Shown here piece by piece: positions 1-7,896 of a DNA stretch of 54,577 nt; the first letter of the stretch is position 1, and every line of letters starts with the position of its first letter. The notes below the pieces were generated by a model. It worked only from the letters and a program-made list of their open reading frames with translations, searched no databases and had not been told where the DNA came from. Source of the DNA: Thioalkalivibrio halophilus (GTDB taxonomy: Bacteria > Pseudomonadota > Gammaproteobacteria > Ectothiorhodospirales > Ectothiorhodospiraceae); NCBI RefSeq assembly GCF_001995255.1, contig NZ_MUZR01000021.1, positions 1 through 54,577 on the forward strand, given 5' to 3'. The translations under genes and the position numbers were made by a program.

Positions 1-1
1 C

Positions 2-1147
2 TATGGTGACGTGGAGCAGGGTGGATTCATCCTGCTGGCGCTGGTGGGGATCATCGATCCGCCCCGCGACGAGGCGATCGCCGCGGTAGCCGAGTGCCAG
101 CGGGCCGGGATCCGGGTCAAGATGATCACCGGCGACCACGCGGCCACCGCGCGGGCGATCGGCGAGCAGCTGGGCCTGCGCGGCGAGGGCGGCACGCTGA
201 CCGGCCAGCAGCTGGAAGCCATGGATGACGCCGAACTGGCGCGCGCGGTGGAAGACACCGACGTGTTCGCGCGCACCACGCCGGAGCACAAGCTGCGGCT
301 GGTCAGGGCGCTGCAGGGCAACGGCCGTATCGTGTCCATGACCGGGGACGGGGTGAACGACGCCCCCGCGCTCAAGCGCGCGGATGTTGGCGTGGCCATG
401 GGGCGCAAGGGGACCGAGGCGGCCAAGGAGGCCTCGGAGATGGTGCTGGCGGACGACAACTTCGCCTCCATCGCGCATGCGGTGGAGGAAGGCCGCACGG
501 TCTACGACAACATCCGCAAGGCCATCCTGCACATGCTGCCCACCAATGCCGGGCAGTCACTGACCATCATGATGGCGATCCTGATGGGCCTGGCCCTGCC
601 GCTGACCCCGGTGCAGGTGCTGTGGGTCAACATGGTGACCTCGGTGACCCTGGCGATGGCGCTGGCCTTCGAACGGACCGAGCCGGGGGTGATGGGCCGT
701 CCGCCGCGTGCGCCCGATACCCCGCTGCTGTCGGGGTTTCTGCTGTGGCGCATCCCGTTCGTGGCGATCCTGCTGTGGCTCGGGACCTTCGGCCACTTCG
801 TGTACATGGAGGAGGTGCTGGGGGTGGCCGATGACCTCGCCCGCACCGTGGCCATCAACACCCTGGTGGCCGGTCAGGCCTTCTACCTGCTGAACCTGCG
901 CCTGATCCATCAGCCGGTGCTGGCGGGTGGCGAGCTGTTCCGCTCGCGGGCGATGTGGATCGCCATCGGGGTGCTGGTCGTGCTGCAGCTGGCGTTCACC
1001 TACGTGCCGGTGATGCACACCCTGTTCGGCACCACTGCGATCGATGCCGGGGACTGGGCGCGCATCCTGCTGTTCGGGCTGGCGGTGTTCCTGATCGTGG
1101 AGGGCGAGAAGCTGGTGTTCCGGCGCATGGGCTGGGCCGGGAACTGA
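2..1147 (+). CDS. Cation-transporting P-type ATPase, C-terminal part (5' truncated by window edge)
   Basis: The frame is open from the first bases, so the start and the phosphorylated DKTGT segment lie outside the window. About 381 residues remain. They include the P-domain stretch MITGDH and the hinge motif TGDGVNDAP, which coordinates Mg2+ in all P-type ATPases, followed by VGVAMG. About six hydrophobic segments then form the cation-ATPase C-terminal domain. This layout fits the P2 (Ca2+/Na+/H+) class in the inner membrane, not the P1B heavy-metal class, which ends shortly after the P domain. The transported ion cannot be read here because the intramembrane ligands of the M4 helix are missing. 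The next gene is convergent. Confidence 0.93.
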   Translation, partial: YGDVEQGGFILLALVGIIDPPRDEAIAAVAECQRAGIRVKMITGDHAATARAIGEQLGLRGEGGTLTGQQLEAMDDAELARAVEDTDVFARTTPEHKLRLVRALQGNGRIVSMTGDGVNDAPALKRADVGVAMGRKGTEAAKEASEMVLADDNFASIAHAVEEGRTVYDNIRKAILHMLPTNAGQSLTIMMAILMGLALPLTPVQVLWVNMVTSVTLAMALAFERTEPGVMGRPPRAPDTPLLSGFLLWRIPFVAILLWLGTFGHFVYMEEVLGVADDLARTVAINTLVAGQAFYLLNLRLIHQPVLAGGELFRSRAMWIAIGVLVVLQLAFTYVPVMHTLFGTTAIDAGDWARILLFGLAVFLIVEGEKLVFRRMGWAGN

Positions 1148-1188
1148 CCGCGCCGGTCGGGTCCGGTCAGTTCCCGCCCCGCCCGGTA

Positions 1189-1695
1189 TCAGTCGGTGTG
1201 GGTGACCCACTCGCGGCCGGTGGCCTCTTCCCAGTCTGCGGGCGTGGGGGTGTTGCGGTCGTAGTCCAGCCAGGCCTCGTAGACCTCGTCGGGCCAGTGC
1301 GACTGCAGCCAGTAGATGATGGCCTCGGCGTCTTCTTCGTCGATCTGTTCCTCGAACGAGGGCATGGTGCCGCCACGGGCCTGGCCGCCGTAACGGATCA
1401 TGTCCTTGAGCTGCCACCAGGGGTGGTGCCAGGTGTGGGCCGAACCGTCGAGCGGCGGCGGGGGCCAGTTGCCGTCTTCGTCCGGCTGGTGCCAGTTCTC
1501 CGCCCCCTCGCGGTCCTCGCCATGGCAGGCCGCGCAGTACTGCTGGTAGAGGTGCTCGCCGCGCGCGAGGATCTCCGGGTTGTCGGTGCGTTCGCGGTGT
1601 TCCGGCTCGCCGGACCAGAAGCCGCCGTCACAGCCGGTCACCAGCAGGGCCAGGGCCAGGGCGAGAAGCGGGGACGTTCGCAGGGTCGCGGTCAT
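1189..1695 (-). CDS. Cytochrome c lipoprotein, single haem
   Basis: The 168-residue protein starts with a lipoprotein signal: hydrophobic residues 8-20, then the lipobox LVTGC with Cys22 as the likely acylated residue. One haem-attachment motif CAACH is at residues 54-58, and Met in the GGTMPSF segment is the probable sixth ligand. This matches a class I cytochrome c anchored to a membrane on the periplasmic side, acting as an electron carrier. The start codon overlaps the stop of the upstream repeat protein (ATGA at 1692-1695), so the two are translationally coupled. The redox partner is not evident from the neighbours. Confidence 0.9.
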   Translation of the reverse strand: MTATLRTSPLLALALALLVTGCDGGFWSGEPEHRERTDNPEILARGEHLYQQYCAACHGEDREGAENWHQPDEDGNWPPPPLDGSAHTWHHPWWQLKDMIRYGGQARGGTMPSFEEQIDEEDAEAIIYWLQSHWPDEVYEAWLDYDRNTPTPADWEEATGREWVTHTD

Positions 1696-2318
1696 TCGGC
1701 TTCTCCTTCGTCCGGCGCGTCGTCCCCGCCGAAGGCATCACGGACCTCGTCCCAGGCGTCGCGCGAGCCGTCGCGGATGCGGCCCCAGGCGTCCCGCGAC
1801 CCGTCGCGCACGCCATCCCAGGCCTCGCGGGAACCTTCGCGGACGCCACCCCAGGCCTCGCGCGAGCCGTCCCGCACGCCTTCCCAGGCCTTGCGCGAGC
1901 CTTCGTGGATCGACCCGCCGGCGCGCCCGCTGCGCAGTTCCATGTCGTCGTACCAGGCGGCCAGGGCATCGCGTTCGTCGTCCAGGGCCTGCAAGGCCCG
2001 TTCGCGGTTTTCGCGCGTGGTGTCGGCGAGACCGTCCCAGGACTCCCCGGCCTCCCGGTGCAGGCGCCGCAGGGTGTCATCCATTGCGTCCAGGGTATCC
2101 CGGGTGCGCTCGCGTGCGGTCTCGTCGCCTTCTTCGGCATCGCGCTGCAGCTGCTCGCGGCGCTGCTGCCAGTCCTCGCGCAGGCTCTTCATCGACTCGC
2201 TGGTGGTTTCGGCAGCGGTGGTCCCGTCGCCGGATTCCGCCCAGGTGGCCGGTGGCAGCGCCAGCAGGAGCCCGAGCACGGCCAGGAGTAACAGTCGGGT
2301 GGCTGGATTGCGGGTCAT
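1692..2318 (-). CDS. Exported protein with five 11-residue helical repeats
   Basis: The 208-residue protein begins with a signal peptide (hydrophobic residues 8-21, probable cleavage after TWA at 25-27). The mature part is highly charged and predicted helical. It contains five consecutive 11-residue repeats at residues 139-193, each close to DGSREAWDGVR, and ends in an acidic tail. I chose the ATG at 2318 because it is preceded by GGAG and directly starts the signal peptide; a longer reading frame upstream has no support. It overlaps the cytochrome c start by ATGA. I do not recognise a family. Repeats of 11 residues can form amphipathic helices or right-handed coiled coils, so a membrane-surface or scaffold role in the periplasm is possible but is inference. 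Confidence 0.75.
   Translation of the reverse strand: MTRNPATRLLLLAVLGLLLALPPATWAESGDGTTAAETTSESMKSLREDWQQRREQLQRDAEEGDETARERTRDTLDAMDDTLRRLHREAGESWDGLADTTRENRERALQALDDERDALAAWYDDMELRSGRAGGSIHEGSRKAWEGVRDGSREAWGGVREGSREAWDGVRDGSRDAWGRIRDGSRDAWDEVRDAFGGDDAPDEGEAE
1740..1904 (-). repeat. Five tandem 33-bp coding repeats
   Basis: Five in-frame 33-bp units encode the 11-residue repeats of the exported protein. Conserved positions are Gly-Ser-Arg, Ala-Trp and Arg. The units differ mainly at synonymous or Asp/Glu positions, which suggests duplication followed by selection on the protein. Confidence 0.85.
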
Positions 2319-2420
2319 GAGGAGTCTCCGGATGCCTCGATTTGTCCACCATGGTAGACGAGTGCGGCCCGGTGTAGTTTCCCCAGTTCCGTGCGCGACG
2401 GCCGACGAGGAGGTGAATCC

Positions 2421-3173
2421 GTGAAATTCGACGCTTTTGTCCGCGGTGCTCCGGGCCTGTCCGTGATCATCCCCGCGTGGAACGAGGCGGAATGGCTGCC
2501 GCGGACCCTGGCCGCGGTCCAGGGGGCGCTGGCCGGTGTCGAACGGGCCAGCGAGATCATCGTGGTCGACAATGCCTCCACGGATGCCACCCCGGAGATC
2601 GCGCAGCGCGCGGGCTGCCGGGTGGTGTACGAGCCGGAGCGCAGGATCAGCCGGGCGCGCAATGCGGGTGCCGGGGCGGCTCGCGGGCAGTACCTGCTGT
2701 TCGTCGATGCCGACACCTGGCCCGATGCCGAACTGCTGCAGGCCACGCTGGACGCGCTCGACAGCGGAACGGTGTGCGGCGGTGGCGCCCGGGTCGCCTT
2801 TGATCATCTCGACCATCGCATATATCGCTGGGGCGCGGCCGTATGGAACGCCCTCTCCGCGCGCCTGGGGCTGGCCGCGGGTTGCTACGTATTCTGCACC
2901 CGCGAGGCGTTCGCGGCCGCGGGCGGTTTCAGCGAGGCGGTCTATGCGGGCGAGGAGGTGTTCCTGTCACGGGCACTGAAACGCCGGGGACGCGCGCAGG
3001 GTCAGCGCTTCGAGATCCTGCAGACGCCGGTGCTGACCTCCGGGCGCAAGGAGGACTGGTTCCATCCGGCCCGCCATGTCCTGGTGGTGCTGCAGGTGCT
3101 GCTGTTGCCCTGGAGCCTGCGTTCGCGGCGTCTGAGCTGGTTCTGGTACACGCGTCCCCCGCGCAAACCCTGA
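2421..3173 (+). CDS. Family 2 glycosyltransferase
   Basis: A 250-residue GT-A fold transferase. Near the N-terminus are LSVIIPAWNE, the nucleotide-sugar binding strand of family 2, IIVVDNASTDAT, and the metal-binding acidic motif in FVDADTWP. GEEVFLSRAL resembles the catalytic acidic segment ED/EE of the family. A hydrophobic stretch near the C-terminus (VLVVLQVLLLPWSL) may touch the membrane. The GTG at 2421 is preferred over an upstream in-frame ATG because GAGGAGG lies just upstream of it. Donor and acceptor cannot be told from sequence. It is divergent from the repeat protein and convergent with the following cyclase. Confidence 0.88.
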   Translation: MKFDAFVRGAPGLSVIIPAWNEAEWLPRTLAAVQGALAGVERASEIIVVDNASTDATPEIAQRAGCRVVYEPERRISRARNAGAGAARGQYLLFVDADTWPDAELLQATLDALDSGTVCGGGARVAFDHLDHRIYRWGAAVWNALSARLGLAAGCYVFCTREAFAAAGGFSEAVYAGEEVFLSRALKRRGRAQGQRFEILQTPVLTSGRKEDWFHPARHVLVVLQVLLLPWSLRSRRLSWFWYTRPPRKP

Positions 3174-3174
3174 C

Positions 3175-4863
3175 TCAGAGCACGTCGAAGCGGTTGCGTC
3201 CGGATTCCTTGGCCGAATACAGGGCGTGGTCGGCGCGTTCGAGGATCTCGTCGACGGGTTCTCCGGGCTGCGCGAGGTGGCCCCCGGCGCTGAAGGTCAC
3301 GGGCGTGTCCTCGGGGGTTTCCACTCCGGCGGCGGCCTCGATGAGGGCCTGACCCATGGCGGACAGGCGTTCCGGGTCGCAGGGATGCAGCAGGACCAGG
3401 AATTCGTCGCCGCCCCAGCGCGCCACCCGGTCGTCGGGGCCGAGAAATTCGCGCAGCCGTTCGGCGACCCGGGTCAGGGTGGCATCGCCTTCGGCATGCC
3501 CGTGGGTGTCGTTGAGCGGCTTGAAGTGGTCCAGGTCCAGATAGATGACCCCGAACGGCTCGCCGGAATGCCGCGCGCGCTGGGCATGGTCATCCAGCAG
3601 CTCGTCCATGCCCCGCCGGTTCACCAGTCCGGTCAGCGGATCCTTGCGGGCCATTTCGTGCAGTGCCTCGGTGCGCTCGCGGACCTTGGTCTCGAGGTTG
3701 CGGGTCTGGTTGCGGATGGCCTCCGCCATGCTCTGGTAGTGCCGCATCAGGCGGCCGATCTCGCCGCGCGCCTCGGGCAGTTCCACCGGGCGCAGGTCGC
3801 CGGACTGGATGCGTGCCATCGCCTGTTCCAGCGCGGCCACCGGGCGGAAAATCAGGCGCTGCAGGGCCATGTGCAGCAGGACCAGGACCAGGGCCAGGGT
3901 AAAGCCGAAGACCACCAGCACCGGCGTGAAATGTCGTACCGGCATCACCTCGTCGAGATCCAGCAGGGTGATTTCGTACCAGTCGAGAGTCGGCAATCGG
4001 GCGATGCCCGCCAGCTGGCGCTGCCCGTCGATCTGGACGAAGTCGGTGCGCACCTCGCCTTCCGGGTCGGACAGATCCCGCAGTTCGTCCATCATGGAGC
4101 GGATGCGCTGGTGGTCGCGGGGACGGTCGACCAGGCGTTCCACCGTGCTTTTCTGACCCTCCGGCTGCACCAGGCTGGCGAATTCGATGAACTCCGGATC
4201 GCGGTAGAGCTGGATGGCGCCGCTGAAGTCGGCGAACACCGTGGTGATCCCCGGCTGCTCGATGTCGACGATGTCGCGCAGGATGCCGTCCAGTTCCAGG
4301 CCGGTCCCGGTCATGCCCAGGATGGAGCCGTCGCGGTCGCGGATCAGCACGTCGATCCACAGCTTGGTGACCCCCAGCTCGGTGTCCGGATTGACGTTGA
4401 GATGGAAGTCGCGTTCCTCCTCGATCAGGCGGAAGAACCAGGCATCATCGGGGTCGTCGGGGTCCAGGTGATAGCGCAGCGGGTCGTCGGCGAATTCGTC
4501 GTCGGCGTTGTTGTGGTAGTAGGCGCCGTTTTCGCGCAGGGCCACGAAGTAGTTTTCGTCGCGGAAATTGCCGCGAAAGCTCTCCATCTCCTCGATGGCG
4601 GCCGCCTCCCTGTCGGGGTTGTCGGATTCGCGGGCGAACCGGAGGATGGCGGTGGAGTCGGCCAGTTGGTGCGACAGGGCGATCTCGCGTTCCAGCGGCT
4701 GCTGCAGGCGGGCGCTGTCGTAGCGCACCTGGATCTCCGCGACGTGCTGCCCCCACTGCTCGATGATGCCTTCGGCAATGCGCTCGAAGGCGAACCAGAC
4801 GCCGGCCAGTCCGACCAGGAGCAGGGCGCCGGCGAGCATCAGGAAGCGGCTGCGCAGGCTCAT
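3175..4863 (-). CDS. Membrane diguanylate cyclase with Cache-type sensor, HAMP and GGDEF
   Basis: Makes the second messenger c-di-GMP from two GTP. With the ATG at 4863 the protein has 562 residues: a membrane helix near 8-28, a large periplasmic sensor of double-Cache type to about residue 295, a second membrane helix, a HAMP segment, and a GGDEF domain with the intact active-site motif RWGGDEF (GGDEF about 484-488). The four residues five upstream of GGDEF are not RxxD, so the usual product-inhibition site appears absent. An in-frame TTG at 4905 would add 14 residues, but a sigma32-like promoter at 4881-4906 would start transcription downstream of that codon. The ligand sensed is unknown. 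Confidence 0.9.
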   Translation of the reverse strand: MSLRSRFLMLAGALLLVGLAGVWFAFERIAEGIIEQWGQHVAEIQVRYDSARLQQPLEREIALSHQLADSTAILRFARESDNPDREAAAIEEMESFRGNFRDENYFVALRENGAYYHNNADDEFADDPLRYHLDPDDPDDAWFFRLIEEERDFHLNVNPDTELGVTKLWIDVLIRDRDGSILGMTGTGLELDGILRDIVDIEQPGITTVFADFSGAIQLYRDPEFIEFASLVQPEGQKSTVERLVDRPRDHQRIRSMMDELRDLSDPEGEVRTDFVQIDGQRQLAGIARLPTLDWYEITLLDLDEVMPVRHFTPVLVVFGFTLALVLVLLHMALQRLIFRPVAALEQAMARIQSGDLRPVELPEARGEIGRLMRHYQSMAEAIRNQTRNLETKVRERTEALHEMARKDPLTGLVNRRGMDELLDDHAQRARHSGEPFGVIYLDLDHFKPLNDTHGHAEGDATLTRVAERLREFLGPDDRVARWGGDEFLVLLHPCDPERLSAMGQALIEAAAGVETPEDTPVTFSAGGHLAQPGEPVDEILERADHALYSAKESGRNRFDVL

Positions 4864-4880
4864 GCCGGGGGCGGGAAGGG

Positions 4881-4906
4881 AGATGGGGGACCGTGCATGG
4901 TTCAAG
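4881..4906 (-). promoter_or_regulatory. Candidate sigma32-type promoter for the diguanylate cyclase
   Basis: Read on the minus strand, CTTGAA (4906-4901) is followed after 12 bp by CCCCATCT (4888-4881). Both hexamer cores match the sigma32 consensus CTTGAA / CCCCATNT, at a spacing within the accepted range. The start of transcription would fall about 10 nt before the ATG at 4863, leaving a very short leader. Confidence 0.4.
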
Positions 4907-4929
4907 TTTAACCCGCACGGAGCAGAGGG

Positions 4930-5601
4930 TCACGCGGCCCGTTTGCGTGCGAGCGTCAGGCCGTCGCCGATCGGCACCAGCGACAGATCCACCCGCTCGT
5001 CCCGGTGCACGAACCGGTTGAATTCGCGGATCGCCACGGTGTCCTCGCGTCGGTCGCTGCGGTCGGCAACGGTGCCGTGCCACAGGGTGTTGTCGATCAT
5101 CACCAGGCCCCCGGGCGCCAGCAGGGCGAGGCAGTGTTCGTAGTATTCGCGGTAGCCGGTCTTGTCGGCGTCGATGAAGGCCAGGTCGAAGGGCTCGACC
5201 GCAGGGTCTTCTTCGCGCAGGGCCTGCAGGGTGTCCGCGGCCGGTCCGAGGCGCAGGTCGATGCGGTCCTCGACGCCGGCGCGGCGCCAGTAGCGGCCGG
5301 CGATGTCGGTCCATTCGCGGCTGAGATCACAGGTCACGATCCGGCCGTCGGCCGGCAGGGCCTCGGCGATGACCAGGCTGCTGTAGCCGGTGAAGGTGCC
5401 GATCTCCAGGTAGCGCCGGGCACCCGTCAGCCGGGCGAGCAGGGCCATGAACTGCCCCTGTTCCGGGGCGATCTGCATGCGCGCCTCGGGCAGGGCCGCG
5501 GTCTCCGCACGCAGTTCTGCCAGCAGCGGCGATTCGCGCAGCGAGGCGTCGAGCAGATACGGGTGGAGTTCGTCATCGAGTCCGATGGAACGTGTCGACA
5601 T
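4930..5601 (-). CDS. SAM-dependent O-methyltransferase, caffeoyl-CoA/MdmC type
   Basis: A 223-residue cytosolic methyltransferase. The SAM-binding motif I is YLEIGTFTGYSS. The acidic post-motif and the metal-binding region FIDADKTGYREYYE, plus MIDNTLWHG, are typical of the metal-dependent class I O-methyltransferase family 3. Length and domain span match the family throughout, so it looks intact. It lies 13 bp downstream of the permease gene on the same strand and is probably cotranscribed. The acceptor (a catechol-like hydroxyl in characterised members) is not known here. Confidence 0.9.
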   Translation of the reverse strand: MSTRSIGLDDELHPYLLDASLRESPLLAELRAETAALPEARMQIAPEQGQFMALLARLTGARRYLEIGTFTGYSSLVIAEALPADGRIVTCDLSREWTDIAGRYWRRAGVEDRIDLRLGPAADTLQALREEDPAVEPFDLAFIDADKTGYREYYEHCLALLAPGGLVMIDNTLWHGTVADRSDRREDTVAIREFNRFVHRDERVDLSLVPIGDGLTLARKRAA

Positions 5602-5614
5602 CGCAGCCTCCGGG

Positions 5615-6706
5615 TCATGCGGACCGCGCCGCGCGCAGGCGCCGCAGTACGCGCAGGGGGTGGGTGGCGGCCAGGACCAGGGCGATCAGCGCCGCCCATT
5701 CCAGCCAGTGGGGCAGCCATTCGGTGGCGGCCTCGACCCCGGTCAGCGGATCGAAGCCGGTCTGCGCCAGGGCCAGATCCAGCAGCAGCCCCAGGGCGAC
5801 GGTCGATGCCACGATCCCGACGAGGTAGCGAATCAGCGCGGCGTTGCCCATCTCCCGACGATAGACGCCCAGGGTCGCCATGCTGGTGATCGGCGCGGCC
5901 AGCAGGAATACCAGCACGGTCCCGGGCGAAACGCCGGCCACCAGCAGGCCGGCGGCGATGGGCGTGGCCGCCGTTGCACACAGATACATGGGGATGCCCA
6001 CCAGCGCCATCAGGAGCATGACGGCCGGCCCGCTGCCGTACGCGGCCAGCGCATCCGGCGGTACGGTGGCCAGCAGCACGCCCGCCACCAGCAGTCCGAG
6101 CACCAGCCACAGGCGGATGTCGTCGAGGATGTCGCCAAAGGCGTAGGCCAGGCCGCCGCGCAGTTCGGCCAGCCGCCCGTTGCGGGCTTCGGGCGGCGCG
6201 GACTCCGTGCCGCAGGCGTCTTCGCAGCCATTCCCGCAGCTGCTGCCGCAGGCGTCGCCGCCGACATCGTCCGAACCGGGGTCGTTCGGCGTTTGGCGGG
6301 CGAGGCTTCCCGCCCCGACCAGCAGACCGGTGGCCAGCGCGGTGACCACCGCGCCGAGCCCCCGGACCACGGCCATCAGCGGTCCCAGCAGGACGTAGCT
6401 GATCGCCAGCGAGTCGATGCCGATGCCGGGGCTGCCGATCAGGAAGGCCGTGGCGGGGCCGCGTCCGGCGCCGCCACGGTGCAGCGCCAGCGCGGCCGGG
6501 ATGGCGCCGCAGGAACACAGGGGCAAGGGCGCCCCGGCCACCGCCCCGCGCGCCGTGGCCCCCACCGAGGATCCCCCCAGCCAGGCCTGCAGGCGTTCCT
6601 GAGGCAACAGGGCGCGCACCAGGCCGGCGACCGCCAGCCCCGCCAGCAGCCAGGGCGCGGCGGCGAGCGCGAGTTGCAGGGTGGCCTGAAGTATGTCGCT
6701 TGCCAT
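5615..6706 (-). CDS. SO_0444/YraQ-type permease, putative Cu/Zn efflux
   Basis: The 363-residue inner-membrane protein has roughly eight to ten hydrophobic segments split into two halves, as in the DUF318/ArsP permease superfamily. The first half carries the motif PLCSCGAIP (Cys64, Cys66). Between the halves is a hydrophilic loop with four cysteines spaced C-x3-C-x3-C-x3-C at residues 153, 157, 161 and 165. That layout suggests binding of a soft metal and fits the SO_0444 subfamily, annotated as Cu/Zn efflux. It is divergent from a CopD-like gene, and the O-methyltransferase follows in the same direction. The substrate is inferred. Confidence 0.85.
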   Translation of the reverse strand: MASDILQATLQLALAAAPWLLAGLAVAGLVRALLPQERLQAWLGGSSVGATARGAVAGAPLPLCSCGAIPAALALHRGGAGRGPATAFLIGSPGIGIDSLAISYVLLGPLMAVVRGLGAVVTALATGLLVGAGSLARQTPNDPGSDDVGGDACGSSCGNGCEDACGTESAPPEARNGRLAELRGGLAYAFGDILDDIRLWLVLGLLVAGVLLATVPPDALAAYGSGPAVMLLMALVGIPMYLCATAATPIAAGLLVAGVSPGTVLVFLLAAPITSMATLGVYRREMGNAALIRYLVGIVASTVALGLLLDLALAQTGFDPLTGVEAATEWLPHWLEWAALIALVLAATHPLRVLRRLRAARSA

Positions 6707-6831
6707 GAGTCCATCCTTCGCTGTGTGCCGCGCGGGTGCAAGAGCGACCAGTGCGGGTGGCGGTTCGGCACTGCCCGGCGCGAGCGGCTACACTGCCGCC
6801 CATTCACGCAATGCAACGAAAGGAGACGATA

Positions 6832-7299
6832 ATGACGGGATACGCACTGGCGAACGTGCTCCACGTCCTGGCCGTGGTGATCTGGGTGGGCGGCATGTTC
6901 TTCGCTTGGGCCATCCTGCGCCCGGCGGCCAACGCGGAGCTGGATGACGCCGCGCGTCTGCGCCTGTGGCCGGCGGTGCTGGGGCGGTTCTTCCCCTGGG
7001 TGTGGGCCTCCATCGCGGTGGTTCTGGTGACGGGCTTCTACCTGATCTTCGGTGTACTCGGGGGCATGGGCGGGGTGCATCCCAGCGTGCACACCATGCT
7101 GCTGCTGGGCATCATCATGATGCTGATCTTCGCGCACATCTTCTTTGCCCCGTATCGTCGCCTGAAGCAGGCCGCCGAGGCCGGGGACGTTGCAGAAGGC
7201 CTGCGCCGCATCGGCCAGATCCGCCTGTTCGTGGCGATCAATACCGTGCTGGGCCTGGTCACCGTGGCCGTGGGCTCCGGCGGCCGGCTGCCGCTGTAA
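6832..7299 (+). CDS. CopD-family integral membrane protein
   Basis: A 155-residue protein with four predicted membrane helices and conserved histidines near the membrane (LHVLAVVIWVGGMFF and AHIFFAP). This pattern is seen in the CopD/copper-resistance D and related cytochrome-like small membrane proteins. The ATG at 6832 follows AAAGGAGA with good spacing; an upstream in-frame start is not needed. It is divergent from the metal permease, which is weak support for a metal-related role. Haem or copper binding by the histidines is possible but not shown. Confidence 0.8.
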   Translation: MTGYALANVLHVLAVVIWVGGMFFAWAILRPAANAELDDAARLRLWPAVLGRFFPWVWASIAVVLVTGFYLIFGVLGGMGGVHPSVHTMLLLGIIMMLIFAHIFFAPYRRLKQAAEAGDVAEGLRRIGQIRLFVAINTVLGLVTVAVGSGGRLPL

Positions 7300-7306
7300 A
7301 GCGCGT

Positions 7307-7825
7307 TCAGGGGCCCGGCCCGGAGCGCAGGCGCGGGTGCCAGACGAGCTCCGGTGCCCGCGGCGGTTCGCACTCCACCACTGCGTTCTGCTCGAATTTT
7401 TCCAGCCAGTGGTCACGGATCGCCGGCGGGAGGTCGGGGATGCCGAAACCGGGTTCTTCGGGCCATTCTCCGTCCGGGTCGCCGCTGGTGGCCGGCCAGG
7501 CGGGTCGTCCCGCGCTGGTGATCGTGGCCCGCAGCTGTTCCTGGCGCCGGGCGTTCTCCGTCGCACCGGACGGCCGACTGAAGGGGTTGTGTGCGGTGAT
7601 CAGCGTGATCCGTGCATGGCCCCGTGCGCTCAGCTGGCGCGCCAGTTCCGCGTGGGGCTCGCCAATGCGCAGGTCGAGAGTCGTGGCGGCGGTATGCAGG
7701 CTGCCGGTAGGGCCGGGCGGCAGCTGTACGCGGTAGTGCGCCGCGGCGTACACCTGCTCCAGACGCCGGATTTCTGCGCGGCTTCCGGGGGCAGACGATC
7801 CCCCGCTGCTTGTTTGTTCGGTCAT
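7307..7825 (-). CDS. DUF3293 domain protein
   Basis: A 172-residue soluble protein with the segment ITAHNPFSRPSGATEN followed by R..QL, the signature of the DUF3293 family, whose members are uncharacterised. The ATG at 7825 has a GAGAG element upstream; a 10-codon longer reading has no support. It is convergent with the CopD-like gene, 7 bp apart, and divergent from the PAS-GGDEF gene. Confidence 0.75.
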   Translation of the reverse strand: MTEQTSSGGSSAPGSRAEIRRLEQVYAAAHYRVQLPPGPTGSLHTAATTLDLRIGEPHAELARQLSARGHARITLITAHNPFSRPSGATENARRQEQLRATITSAGRPAWPATSGDPDGEWPEEPGFGIPDLPPAIRDHWLEKFEQNAVVECEPPRAPELVWHPRLRSGPGP

Positions 7826-7896
7826 GTCGCGGCACTCTCGAGGTTGCACCTGCACGGCAGGCGATTCGACAGGGGGAGCGGGATGTCGGTCAAGCC

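Noticed and set aside
1692-2816. 374-codon version of the repeat protein
   Set aside because: The upstream part overlaps the divergent glycosyltransferase gene and would bury the signal peptide that begins at the 2318 ATG.
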